64,000 nt of DNA from Sipunculus nudus (Eukaryota > Annelida > Sipuncula > Golfingiida > Sipunculidae): assembly GCA_026874595.1 (NCBI GenBank), contig CM049316.1, positions 33,239,339 to 33,303,338 on the forward strand. The letters run 5' to 3'. This document shows positions 26,201 to 40,600 of the stretch, in pieces (the first letter of the stretch is position 1; each line of letters begins with the position of its first letter). The notes under the pieces are model-generated. The model had not been told where the DNA came from. It made no database searches and saw nothing but the letters and a program-made list of their open reading frames with translations. Both the position numbers and the translations under genes were made by a program.

Positions 26201-28618
26201 ATGAGTAACACAAAGACGGAGAAATACAACATAAAAAAAATAAAATAAAACAGCAACATTTTTCTTAAATAAGTTAAAATATAAGTAAATAAGTAAATGA
26301 TCACTATGCTAATTTATTTGGACTAATATAAGGAAGCACTGCTTAAAAGCTTGTCTGCATATCCTAATGCATGGTATTTATTGCTGAATAAGTAGGGATT
26401 AAGCAGAAACTGACTCAGTGCAAATGAAAACTAGGGTGAATTAAAGAGACAGAAGGTCACATGACCTGGCATACCTTTTGCTCGTTGATTTCAAGATGAT
26501 TCTGTAAGTCCTTGATGTCACCTTGAAGCTGCCTGATTTTGGAGTTAAGTCTCTGCACCTCATCGTCCCGAATACTAAGCTGTAAATAAGGCATATAGTT
26601 CTTGATATTAAAAGTAATAACTGGCTACTTGGAAAACTAATGATGGTGCTATTAGTCATTTGTATGAGGCTTCTCGGCATTTGTTTTTTCTTGAAATTTA
26701 AGTTGGAGGAATAGGTGAAGTAAAGTTCATTATATATCATGACTTACAAAAGTTCACTACCAAACTATGTAAATATATGTGTGTGTGTACATTATAAATC
26801 ATATAGAATTCCAGTTACAAAATTAATGTGCCTCTAAGTAGTTGTACATATATTTAAAATGTGATGATAAATAATACAACTGCAAAACCTATAACTGAAA
26901 GTAGTACAGAAAATAAATTGGGTAATTATTGTAAATTATATTTTAATTTTTGTAGTAATTGTAAGATATAATGTAATTGTAATTAAAATAAAAATGAAAA
27001 ATTTTAAATTTTAATTTAAATTTTGCAAACTTTCACAAGTGTATACATGAACAATGACAAAGTCATTATTCATTGTTAACACATGGAAGCAGACACACAC
27101 TGAGCTGCATGACACATCACATCTCTCAAACAAAAAGTCATTTATTTATGACAAATAATTTTAATTATATTCTTAATACATCCTTCATACAAACCTCTTC
27201 AATTGCCCCACTGTGTTGCTGCTGAATTGTATCAAGCTCTGTCTGGAGTTTGAGAATAGCCTGGTCTCTGTTGGCAACCTGTGGTGTACAATTTATTTCA
27301 CAAATTTATAAGAACTATCAATATACCATATGAAGAAAAACATTCAAGCTTATTACTTGTATGAATTTCTCAGCTAAATCACAAAGTCCCTACTATAAAG
27401 AATACTGATGCTCATTTGCAATCATTTAATGAAACTATCACATCAAATAATGAACCTTTTTACCTGTTGTAAACATTGCATATGACATGAATATCATCAT
27501 TATCATTACATTGCACAGTATGTTTGACACACAGTACAGCCAGTGAAGACGGGAATATTGAATTGCAAACTTTTGGTATGTTCTAAGTAAAACTGAGGCT
27601 TGCAAGGCATATTTTTTATTCTCTAACAATTATCTCCAAAAAAAGAGGATATACATTCATCCATGCCTAGGTCTCCCTTCTGTAGGTCTTTTTGTTTGTT
27701 TGCTCTCTGTATGCAAGATATTTCCATGACATAAATGAGACAAGAGGAGTTCAAAACATTTAGAAGCTGATCTAGATGTGGGTGCAAGATCTGTATGTAA
27801 TTGTCTGTGTGTCTGACTTGAAACTGATTTACAAAGAAACAGCCATTGGTGCTAACACCAAGTTGAAGTTTTGTGAACTGTGAGAGACCAAGTTCCCGTA
27901 TGGCATGAACAGTGTAGGATGATAATTGGGTAGAAAGGCTTATCTGACTATATGCTGCCCTTAAGTGACATCTGGTGGAAAGTTTTGGTACTAACGGGAA
28001 TTTGGAGCACCATCTTGAAAGGATTTATGCAATTTGGAAGGTGATCCATAGTCCAAACATTTGATTTTAAAAATGACAATTTCTACACTAAAAGAAGTAT
28101 GCAGTTTTATAGTACATATTTCAAGTCAGTCAAGTACTACACATATGTAATGTGCCATATTAAAACTGAGAATTTACTCTGATTGTAATGATTACCTCTT
28201 GCTGACACGTTCGGTGTTTCTCTTGAGAGATGGTCAGCTCAAGCTCCAGCTGATTGGTCTGTTCCTCGAGACGAAGCAGATCTGCCGCATTCCTCTGAAC
28301 TGTGTCACTCAGGGCAGTGTTCTCCATTTTCACTTTTTCTAGCTGCTCTTCACATTTCATCATCTAAAGGTAACATGCTTATGAAGTTTAAACATATCTT
28401 ACATAATGTTCAGTAGCCGAAGGGCAATGGACTGGTGACATGTTAGTATAATATGTATATAGACCAGTATCTCAACATGTTTCTCAAATTTGTGGTTATA
28501 ATATTCTCGAATAACTGAGATATGTTTCATAATGCATAAATATTACAAAACATTCAGTTAACAATAATCACACATTTTGTTCTCATATATCAATACACAT
28601 TTAAGAATGCATTACTTT

Positions 28619-28658
<40 letters not shown>

Positions 28659-31600
28659 CCTATGCTAAGGACTACAGTTCAATATGTAAATAACACTCAA
28701 GCAATACTACTAAATACAAAAAATGAATTTTATCTATGTGAATGGGGAAAAAAATTCAACAGGAAACATCAAAGCAAAACAAAATTAACACAAAAAATAG
28801 AACTATTATTAATTTGAATTTAGAACAGAGTAATGGTGAGTTTACAATGCCATCAGTGTGCAGCTGTAATCTGTGGTCCCGACTCATCATACGAAAGACG
28901 TCCTGGGCCTGGGAGACATTACAGTTACTTTACAGCAGAATTTTTCCGTAAAACATTGCACTGAAGAGTATTTGACCATCTAAACAACATACATTTGAGC
29001 TGCATAATAAGTGTTACTAAATTTGTTTTTATTTTATATATATATTTGAAACAAACCTATAAGAATATTTATAATATATAATGTGAACCAGTAATCACCC
29101 TCAGTATGAGGTCAGTTAAATGGTAAAATGAGCTGGTCACATGCAGCACCGATTGCTTCAAAATCCTTTTCCTTCATGTAGGATGCATATTTTTACAGCT
29201 ACCCTGTTATATATTTAAACATACCACAGCATTCAAAAACAACTCTTAAATCCAAATATCAGTGACAAGACTTTATTAAAAAAAAAAAAAACTATAATAT
29301 TTCTGTTTCAAAACATAATGGACACAAGTTTAATAAACCTTTAGATGTGTTTATCAGACTTAGACATTTTAAACTGATCAAGGAATAAACAATTAAGTTC
29401 AGAGTAATATTAATCAATTACCTCTTCATATGTCTGTTGATACTGAGACTGAGTGTGGGCCAAGTCATCCTGTAGCTGTTTGATATGTAAATCACGCTGT
29501 GATATCTGTAGGTACACAAAAAATCAACAATATAAAATAATATAATATACCTGTTGATCTAGGGTATACAGTTACATGTAATTTTATTAAAGTTTTTAAT
29601 AGTATAGTTAGAGGTAACAAACCAAAATGGAACAAAATGAAAATGTGAACTAATTACATATTAATCTCCTGATTAAGTTTTGCACATTTCGACATTTTGA
29701 CAATGACAGGTAATAAAAATAAATATTTAGGTATAACAAATGCTTATGTCATAGGCATGCATGCATGCCCTTATTGAATTCTTAGTATACCAGGAAACTC
29801 TGCTCACAAGTCCTCTACTCAGTCATATTTATGTAGTCATCATTTCTGAAGATTACAATCACCATTTCATTCTTTATGAAATGTTATGAAATAATACTGT
29901 TTTCCATCTACACTTGCACAGGCACATGGAAGCTGCAGGTACTTTAAGCAAGGATATAAAAAGTTTGTGCACTGTGACAGAAATGTGAAGGTGAACCATA
30001 CAAACATGGAGTACATATAACATCATTACAATATCCATAATACTGATAGGTCAACATGTGTCACACTTAATGGTGGGAGTCAGTTCCTTTTTCATAATCA
30101 ATCATTGGTTTGGGTAAACCGATCGATGATCGATTCTTTATCGGTTCAGACAAATATAAAGAAATGTGCAATTATCGGTGAAACTGTACTCTCTTAACCC
30201 AGCCGGCATATCTTAGTAATTCTACCTGACGAAAAGAAGTTTTTGCCTTTTTTATATTTTCCTTTTATAACTAAGATATGCTATTCAAAGTTTCATTTTA
30301 ATTAATTATAGTAATCAAGAATTAAACCACAGTCCATAACATCTACTTGCTAGCCCTCATGAATACTCCTGCATATCATTTTAACTGCACCACAAGGACT
30401 TTCATTTTATAACAATTATGATGACTGCCGACATGCAAACTGGTTTCACAGGCCTGCCAGAAAAATTACAGGCCCATATAATTTTTGGTAAAAAATAAAA
30501 TAAGTAAGTAATTGAAAGCTAAAAATATAATTACTCATGCGGCACCTGAAATCAGTTGACATTATTTCTAAGAGAATCTTGCAAAATTGGCATAGACCTG
30601 GAGCATTATGGAGCATTTTAACGCACTACAGCCCATAATTTGCAATGAACATCTCGTTAGAAAACTCTCCGCTAATTCTGCAGCTCCCTGCCAGTTCACA
30701 GAGGTTTAATGAGTCCTCTGTTCTCTCATCTACCGTGTCATACTCAATTATATACAGAGGTTATTTGGGAACACAGACTTATTATATGGTGCGGAATGTT
30801 GTAAAAAATGGAAGAGTAATTTTTGCCTATAACTTAAAGACATTCTGGTAAAAACAATCATCAGAATGATGTAAAAAATAGTTGCCTTTCGCAATCGAGT
30901 GCTTAAAAAGTGGCAGCAAACCAACTGACTTTTGAAAAAACTTGATGATCGGCCCACCACTAGTCACACTGTCCCTCTACTAAGATGTCACTAATCTGTG
31001 AACCAAACATTCTTTGGACAATGCGAAACACCATGTTTTAAGATACCATATATCCAAGCAGACAAAAATAATTAATACGTCAAATGAATCATATACTGAT
31101 TCCTCTACAGTGCTCATCATTAACAGTTATCCCCTTGCCAGCAGAAAGTGAAAAATACACACTTAATTGAATGCAAACCAGGTGATTAAATACCTTACTC
31201 CTGTATAGCATATAAATGCTACAAGGTCTGCAGGTATCTTGAGTTAATCTTAAGCCCTTTCTGCCAGACAAGCAGTATATAAAGTTAATGTTAAGCTGTT
31301 CAGACACTTAAGCACACAGTTGCATATACAGTAAACCTCAATCTTTCACCACCATCAGGACACAGGAGTTACAGATGAAAGATGTAGGTAGCAGAGGAGT
31401 ATAGGTAACAAATTGGGAAACAGGAGCAAGATATTACATTGATTAATGTTTTGAGTTTCATCAAAATGAATCATATTCCTGGTAAGGTATCACAGCAACA
31501 CCATACGAAAGCCTGGTGACTTTTGACCTAATTAAACATGCATGGATTTCCCATCAGCGAGATAATCTATAGACAAGTAGATATACTGAGTTTCGTGAAA

Positions 31601-34600
31601 TCCATCAAATCCTTTATAAGTTATCGCTGCAACACTAAAAGTTAAAGAATGGACATACAGACAGAGAGCCAGAAGGCATTGTTCATCCAGTCTAAGAATG
31701 GCATATAAAAAGGTTCCTGGAGGACCAGGGATGTTGGTGTGCTTTTATCTACAACAGTACATATAGGCCAAATAATAATAATTTCTATGTGATGCCATAT
31801 GGATAAATGGCAAAATGATAGCTTAAAAACACACAATGTTGCTGGTGGGTAGGCAAAAGTTCCCAATAAAAATAAAGGAATCAGAACTAAATTACTTTAT
31901 TGGTGGTAGAAGAATTTGGCAACTGAATGGGTGGCAATGATTGAGGTTAAACTGTATATATGCTGGTGGTGGTGAAATGAGTGCCGAGTACGGGTGAGGG
32001 TTTAATTTGTGTTGTTGAAGTGCTGATGGTGCAGCAGGTTGATATCACTGTATTTTCCTTATCTACAAGCCTGGCATTTAAATACATTGGCCAACCTTTG
32101 ATGCCCTGCCAAATTCCATATATCATATGCAAGGCTAGACAGTATTTATTGTTTGGGAATTAAAAATCAGACTTGAAATTCAGCTGATGTTTAAATTCAG
32201 AGCAGAAGATCAGCATCAATTCCTTCAAATTAAAGTAATATCGAAAGTCAGAATATTGATTTTTCACCAAATGATTTTCAACATATTCTAATGAAACACA
32301 AAATTCCATTTAATTCTAAATTTTCATGTTTCAATCTAATTTGGTTTTTCTAGGATTTTCTAGAAAGATTAAAATACATGAACCTTTTGTACCAGAAGTG
32401 ATCTTCCCTTTTTCAGAAGCCACAACCTTTTTTTAAAGGGGTTCAGAGCAATTTATGCAAACTGGACCCCTACCCCATTTTTCAGACCAGGGGACCTTTG
32501 TTTAGGTTTTGTACTTTGTGGTCCTGCTTTGTACCCCAACTTTTACTAACTCCTGGATTTGCCCATGAATACATATAGCTGCCAGGCTTACAGACACAAA
32601 ATACACTGATGTGTTGCACATTTATGTCAGCTATGTCACAAAAGGCTACAGGGATTAATGGTTTTCTTTTGCATTACATACCATTTTAGCTCTCTGCAAT
32701 TATACACAATGTTAATGAATAACACATTTAATTACAATGAACAGGTTAGTGATCACATATGACAGATTTTTAATGTTTTGACAGTAAGTCAAATGTTTAT
32801 ATTATTTCCTGCTAACTTCAATGTTAATATTGCAAATACAATCTGTTTTATTAAGTTATCAATCAGTTATAAATATTTATAATAATTATAAAATATTTTT
32901 TTATATATATTAAAGTTCTCACAAAAAAGGACATAAAATATTATTAACAGGCAAAATCATGCAACACAGAAATAAAGCTGTGCAATTAATTTATACAAGT
33001 GTAAATACAGTCAAAGTACATGTATACCAAAGCTATCTTAGAATTACTAACACCAAACATTGGAAACATGAATTATCTTACTGGTTTATTCATCAACTAT
33101 GGCAACTTGTTATTTAGGTCACATTTGTGGGTTAAGTTGGTAAATATAACAAAATGCATGAGATTAAAGGTATGCGCATATGTTGATAAATCAATTCCTG
33201 GTTGTTACTTGTTCATAACATCAACTGACATTCTTTATCAGTAAATGTGATGGTCTAGAAGATGCAGTGACTTACGTCTTCATCCGCTCTGCGACGAGTG
33301 TCATCAAGATCCATTTGCGACTGTGACAGTGCTTCCTGGAGTCTCCTGACTGTGTCATTTTGCCGCTGAATCTGAGTCACATAAAGAACACAAACCATTA
33401 AGAATTAAAAGAGGTAGAGAAAAAAGAACAGTAGAGGCTATCAAACTTAAGCTGGAACTATTAAGTACATTAACGATTAATGATTAAAATTACTTTAACA
33501 GAAAATGAGAATGTCAATTAACTGAAAATAAAGATAACAGGGTAGTGCTAATTAAGAAGTGGTCTGAACAACTAACCAGTAAAATAAGTAAAAGCCTGTA
33601 AAACTAAAGGGACTGACATGAATGCAATTGAAGTTCAATGAAAGTTAGATTTAACACTTGTTTCACACAAGTCTGCAGAGAATTACCACTTGTGACACTT
33701 GGATATTTATCTTATAGGAAATCAACATAAAAAGTTTTGATATGTGTCCCTTGCACAAAAAAGAATATATTCATTAAAAGAGAGTTGGTTCTGCACAGCT
33801 TAGGTATCTTTTACTTCCCTCAATACAGGGAAGTGTGTCTGGATGAAACAGGAGGAGTTGCAAGGCTGGAGTTGTGACCAAAGACTTGCATAAGTAAGGT
33901 TGCTTAACTGAGCTGAGACTGGAAATATTGATTAATTCAGTAACTGATAGGGTGCTGTTTTCAACCTTAACTTGGACTTAAAAATTTTAAGAAAATATCA
34001 GGAGTATTCTGAAAAGAGGCTCAAGCTCAGTTAAGGTTAATTCAATAACTGTAAGTGGGGGTGGCATGTATGAACTAGAAACAGATAATTACATTACAGT
34101 GCTCAGGAGATGAGGTAAGGCTTAAATACTTTTCCAAAAAGTTCTAATTACCTCAATATTCTTCTCTTGTTTCTGGCTCTTCAGTTTTCCTATTTCACAG
34201 TTCTGTCTTTGTATAGTGTCATCACGACTTGCAAGCTGTAAAGTAACATATCAGATATTGTGGCAACAGTTATGTTTAACGAAAAAAACACAGATTGGCA
34301 CTGATAATGTACTCATAAATACAATATTTAACAAGAGCACCGCAAACATGCATGATAAGCACGTCATGTATCTGGTGATCTCTGACCTCATTAATTATGC
34401 ATGAATTTTGATGAGAAGGTTATTATGATGAGAAACTCAATTGGTAAATATGTATGAGTTTCATGAAAATCCATAGGATTACTGGTAGGTCACCAAGGTG
34501 TCTCAAAAGTGTGATGACATCTGACCTCATTAGATATGCATGGATTTTGCAGGAAATCGAACTTAGGCGAAATATTTTATTGATTAATATTTCTGATGAG

Positions 34601-37600
34601 TTTTATCAAAATCCTTCATATTCTTTTTAAGTTATCACGGGGACACCACAAAGTAGTCTAGTGACCCGTGACTTCATTAAATATGAGTGGATGTTGCCCA
34701 TAACTGAACTCAGGTATGATAATCTGTTGATAAGTACTTATGGTGAGTGTCGTGAAAATCCCTCAAAGCCCAGTATGTTATTGCAGCTACACTAAAAGTT
34801 AACAGACAGACAGACAGACGGTGGGTATATACCATAATACATAATACATAATATATATCACTGTCGGATAAATGCCTTTTGAGACTCTCTATGAGTGTTG
34901 TCACTTAAACATTTTAAATGAAGAGACACAATGGTATTCACATAATAATAATTTAAAGTGTGAGAAAAGGCTTCTTCATCATGCAAATCTAACAATAAAA
35001 TAAAACTGCTCTTCTGAATACAAGAAGGTACAAATATGCCAAATAGAATTGTGTAATTTTATGTACAAACAGCCACTTCAATTCACTGCTCCACTGATAA
35101 ACATTACCATTAAACAGTTTTGTGTACCATAATACACTGATAACATTGGTATGTGTAATACCTTTTTCAGGGTCTCCTTCTGCTGCTTCTGTAGGTTATC
35201 TGAATCAATCTTCAGTTGTTTCACGAATTCTTCCTTCATCTGTATCTATAAAGATAATAATTGATATTTTTTTTAACTTTGGGTGCGAGTCCTTTTCCTG
35301 AATAAACTTCTTCTATTCTATAAGGATAATTAATATTGATAATATTAATAATAATTATAGAATTTATAATATTACAGTCATTAACATATTTTCAAAATTT
35401 TAAACACATTTCTAGGCAATACTTCCTAAATCTAGACATTGCATCACTAAGTGATTAGTCATCTAGTTAAGCAAGGGAATATTAAACCCTATTTTATTTA
35501 CAGATTAACAAATTTTGAATAAACAAATTATGTATACAGAAGTTCTGCCGTAGTGAAGGATGTGATTCTTACTGTTTCTTGAAGGTTGTCCTTTTCTGTG
35601 GTTGCCGTGGCAACCTGGCTGTGTAGTTGCTGCATCTGTTCTTCAAGTCTCGCTACTTCATCTGCGGTGATGAGGTTCTTCTGACGAGACTCCGTCAACT
35701 GCTCCTCCAGACTCAGAATATGACTTGACTTAGCTTCCACCTGGTGAGGATACAACAAACTAAAATGACCAATTTAGTTTTGCTGTGATGTGATGGTGGG
35801 AGAATATGCTGATAGAACTGGCATAATAATGGAAAGTGTAGGACACATTTTGTTAACACATATATTAACAAATATTTTAATCACAAGTCAACACACTAAC
35901 ATATGTTTCAATGCTCCCTTAAAGGACATGTACTGTATTCTCTAAGAACTCACCCTCTGAATGTAATGTGATGCATAACAATAATTATTCATAATAATTA
36001 TTAAATATACAAGTAAAAAATAAGAAAATTGTAATTAAAAATAACTGTGTGCAGTTTTTTTAAAAGGTCATTAAGGTCAAGGTCACAGAATCATACTGAC
36101 CTCTGTCTGTAGCTGCCTGACCTCTCTCTGTAACCGGTCTATTGTGACTTCCTGCTGGCTGATCTGAAGCAGAATAACATTAAATATATTAATACATCAA
36201 TATTTATAGTCCAACGCACTATAACATCTTGCTTTGTGAAAATCATACATGGCTACATCTTGAACTTCAAATTTGATTTGAAAGTCCAAACTATAAGTTA
36301 TAGAGAGTATTAGACAATCATTCAAGCATTTATGGACCCTTAAGGTCCTATATGCTCTCATGGCAGCTTTCTACCATGAACACAGGGTGGTGTATTAACT
36401 CTGAACTGTTGACAGGATAATGACTTAAAGAGTTTAATCGAGCATGGACATCCCAGTGTGAAATTATGAGTAAAAATCAATGTATCTGGTCAAATAGAGA
36501 CTGAAAGAAAGAAATAAAAGAAAAAAAGATAGGAAGAGAAGACAGGTGGACACAAAAAGACCAGTTAGAGAGAAAAAAAGAGAGGAAAGAGTAATACAAG
36601 GGAGAAAAGAGTAACACAGGGGAGAAAAGAGTAAAACAAGGGAGAAAAGAGTAATACAAGGGACAAAAGAGTAATACAAGACAAAAGAGTAATACAAGAG
36701 AGAAAAGAGTAATACAAGGGAGAAAAGAGTAATACAAGAGAGAAAAGAGTAATATAAGGGACAAAAAAAAAATATGAGACGAAAGAGTAATACAAGGGCC
36801 AAAAGAGTAATACAATTAAGGGAGAAAAGAGTAATACAAGACAAAAGAGTATTACAAGGGAGAAAAGAGTAATACAAGAGACAAAAGAGTAATATAAGGG
36901 ACAAAAGAGTAATACAAGGGAGAAAAGAGTACCGTAAAATCTCCACTTAAAACTGAGGTTTAATCAAGAAATTCAAAATCTTGAAATCAGGTTGATTTCC
37001 TGAAAGCACTGTGCGTTTATACTAGAAGGGTTTCCTGAATAACTTCCTGACAGACATAGTTTTTGGGCCTGTGAGTGGGCGATAATATTGCAACTTTCGA
37101 AGGCCTTTCTTAGCAGCAGTTTCGCATGCATGGGACCCGTGTGTAAATGTACTATGTACAATTATTTGTTATTTATATATTAAATATTGCTGATTAGTTT
37201 TCGTGTGATATATAACTTGTTATAAAATCTTGGTAAATGTCACCAAATAATATGTTTACAATAACCCTGCTGTAACACACAGTGGCCCACTTCGTTGGGC
37301 ATGGTCAAGCAAAATTGAAATAAAAGCCTACTTTAAACCCATTTGCAGCATTATTTAGCAATGATTATTTGTTTAAAACGTAAAATGAATAAAAAGCTGA
37401 CATCGTAAAGAGTCATACAATGGCAGACGATCGTTTTAAAATCAAGTTTGAGTGCCGCCGTGTGCAGAAACGCCCCGGTATTCTGCTAAGAATATTTTGA
37501 ACGGCTGTACGCGGTGGTAAACAGAACAGCCACCTATTTTGTCCCAGCGTACCTTGCGCGAACACTGCCTTGACAAAATGGCTCCCCACACGGAAACTTT

Positions 37601-40600
37601 CTTCAGGAAAAACTTGCTAACCCCGACTTGCCACTTTAATTTTACCTTAAAATCACTCGTTTTCAAGAGTCATGTTTCCTATATGTGCGTATCTCGACAA
37701 GGTAACTTCAGTTACTTTGATATTTAGTTAAGTTGACCAGCGATGATTTCAAACACACCAGCAAATTGTGACATGGAGCGATGTCAACGTACGATATGAC
37801 GATGATAATACCGAAGTAACCGATATGAAAATGATTTGAATCTTCCGAGTAAAATATTACTTTAAGAATTCAAATATACAGTGACTTAAAATGGATCAGC
37901 AGAACATTTTTTCCAAAATATAATGACAAATCAGTAGCAAACAAGAATACGACACAAAATATAAAATCTGTATGAACAGGCAGAGGTTCACCGGCCCTTA
38001 CGTCTTCCCTAACTTCATGCTTGAATGACCCTGCAAAAAAGTGTTTTGATGTGTTTAAATAAAATGCCCAAGGAATTTTTTAAGTGGACAGGAATGGCCG
38101 AGTCGCAACCTACGCGTGTTCATTTCTAGATGAAAGTTTGATTGTGTCTTTTGTCAAATCATTACATAGCGAAAGTTGGTGCGGTTTTAAAGGGGGGTTC
38201 TTAGTATTTGAGCCCCTCGCAGTGTCTCACCTGGAATTTCGGTGAAGTCAGGGTGCGGTTTTAATCGGAAGTGCGGTTTTAAGTGGAGATTTTACGGTAA
38301 TACAAGGGAATTAAGAGTAATACAAGGGATAAAGGAGTAAAACAAGGGAGAAAGGAGTAAAACAAGGGAGAAAAGAGTAATACAATAGACAAAAGAGTAA
38401 TACAAGACAAAAGAGTAATACAAGGGAGAAAAGAGTAATACAAGAGACAAAAGAGTAATACAAGGGACAAAAGAGTAATACAAGGGACAAAAGAGTAATA
38501 CAAGAGACAAAAGAGTAATACAAGACAAAAGAGAAATACAAGGGAGAAAAGAGTAATACATGAGACAAAAGAGTAATACAAGGGAGAAAAGAGTAATACA
38601 TGGGAGTCAAGAGTAATACAAAGGAGAAAGGAGTAAAACAAGGGAGAAAGGAGTAAAACAAGGGAGAAAAGAGTAATTAATCAACTTTGAATAAACAGAA
38701 GAAAGGAGACAGGGTTACCTTTTCTTCATGTTTGCTGATGGTTTCTTTGAGTGTGATTTGTTCCATTTTCAGCCGTTGTACTATCTCTTCCCTGCGTTTC
38801 ACCTTAAATATAATATAATTGTTGAAATATCCACAATGTAAGCCACGGCAAGAAGAGAGCTCCCTGCTTTTGTACAACCAGCATGAGAGCAACCAGAAAG
38901 AATTTGTTTTAGCAGTCGCAAAAACAGATGTATGTCTACCCCTGCTATGGGTCCCCATCAAAGAATTCTAAGAAGTTATATATGCACAATCTCAAAATTA
39001 TCGCCTTTACAGAAGTCATATATTCCCACAGGTTTTACCTTGAAGGTCAAGGCCACTGGTTTTCAAACTCTTTTTTAGAACTTTCTTGAAACAACTGGGT
39101 TCATCTATCTTATTTGATGTAAATAAGTAAAAGGTGTCAAAATGGAAAAACTAATAAATTTTACAAAGTTTTATCAAATAAGCTTTGACAAAGTATTCTT
39201 TGTCATAAAAGGGAACCTCTAAATTATAGGCATGTTAACAGAGAGGTTTTCCCAAACAGAGTAAAGACAATACAGACTGGATGACCCACCTCTCCTGACA
39301 GGATATCCTGTTCACTCTGAGCGTTAATAGCAAAGGCTTGTATACGAGCTTCCAGTCGGCCATTTTCTTCTATGGCTTCCCTGTACTGTCTTTTTGTGGC
39401 CACCATGTCAGCATCTAGTTGCTGTAGCGTGATTTCCTTTCTTTGTAACTACAAATGTAGGTTACATGCTGTAAATGCTGTCTATTTTAAGTCCATAATA
39501 TATCTTTTTATTAAATACTAAACATTGTTCAATTTACCTTGAGTTGTTTTCAATGGGAACCACAACAAAAATTTTACACATCAAAGGTATCATACAAATG
39601 GTCTTCACTAGAAAATAAATACAAATGTCTATAGAAACTTTAAGCTTATTAGTTTAACATGGGCAGGTATTTAGCTCAAGCAAGTCTGACACAGGGTTAC
39701 ATTGCATTAAAAACAGATTGTCCTTGCAGAGTCAAAACCTTAAATTTAGGCTATATTTTACTTTCGTAGTAGTTTCCTGTAGTACAAATTCTGCATTTTG
39801 ATAGCCAGGGTGTATCCTGGTGTAATCATTTTGTGATTCTGACATCAAGTCAGACAAACAGATTTGTTACCTCATCCAACGCATGTTTATGTGCATCAGT
39901 AGTGCTGGCAAGGTCAAGGTCATATTTTGATATCTGCTTATCGCGATCTGCCAATTCTGCTTGGAGGTCACGGATCTGGCCCTGTAACCTGGATATCTGT
40001 TCTTCTCTGGCTGCAACCTAAAATTATAATAAAATATAATCAAAATTATAATATTATAATAACGTGTTATAAACAACAGTACTAACATGAGCCAAATAAA
40101 TAAATCATGAAACATACTGTAAAATATTGTGTCGAGCTCACTTCAGTCAAATAACCATTTTCATGTAAAAGTCAAAAGCTACAGAGGAAAAAAAAAATAT
40201 TAATTATGACAAAGTAGTTAAAAGCTGTGAAGTTCATGTGTTATTTCTGGCAAAAAAAGGTAATTTGCGGTAAAGTGATGAAAATATTCATTTCATGAAA
40301 ACATTTTGCTACATAGACTGATATAAACTCAAACAAGTGACAAAAACATGAAAGGGGTTAAAATAGTATTTTCCATGCTTAAGATGCAACACTGAATGAC
40401 ATTTTAAGAAAAAGAAAAACTTAAAACAAATAATACAACAAACTGAAAAAAAATTAATTTTAAAATGTTGAAGCTTAATCTCAGCAAAAGGCAACTGAAC
40501 ATAGGAATTTTGGTAATTTAACACAACTAAATTTTGTACCAACCCACTCATGTCTCCTGATGATCTATATGCACAAGTAAACTTTATAATATTAAGTATG

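Larger units (their letters stand above)
20337..26474. other. intron 30 (6.1 kb)
   Basis: The longest intron of the 3' half. It holds the inverted-repeat element at 22,331-25,278 and a short copy of the CCCATAGGGCATGATGCTCA repeat end near 20,692. Short open frames here lack coding character. Confidence 0.6.
26580..29421. other. introns between exons 30 and 26
   Basis: Introns 26,580-27,194, 27,279-28,195, 28,364-28,845 and 28,909-29,421. Apart from the CT microsatellite at 28,621 I see no delimited element. Confidence 0.5.
29506..33275. other. intron 25 (3.8 kb)
   Basis: Holds the hAT-like element at 30,068-30,962, a short stretch of the GACCT-CATTAAATATGCATG repeat family near 31,500-31,680, and AT-rich unique sequence. 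No coding exon seen. Confidence 0.55.
33372..36100. other. introns between exons 25 and 21
   Basis: Introns 33,372-34,151, 34,236-35,161, 35,246-35,572 and 35,741-36,100. The second holds an R2 repeat. The others show nothing I can name. Confidence 0.5.
36164..38718. other. intron 20 (2.6 kb), almost entirely repeat
   Basis: Consists of unique sequence to about 36,480, a minisatellite (36,575-36,931), an inserted TIR element (36,932-38,297) and the rest of the minisatellite (38,298-38,680). Confidence 0.7.

Noticed and set aside
37442-37727. Short frames inside the TA-flanked element as a possible transposase
   Set aside because: The longest are about 75 codons, lie on opposite strands and show no DDE/D motif or helix-turn-helix.
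36464-38661. Minus-strand Leu/Tyr/Ser repeat frames (up to 160 codons)
   Set aside because: They come from the GAGTAATACAAGGGAGAAAA minisatellite and exist in several overlapping frames.
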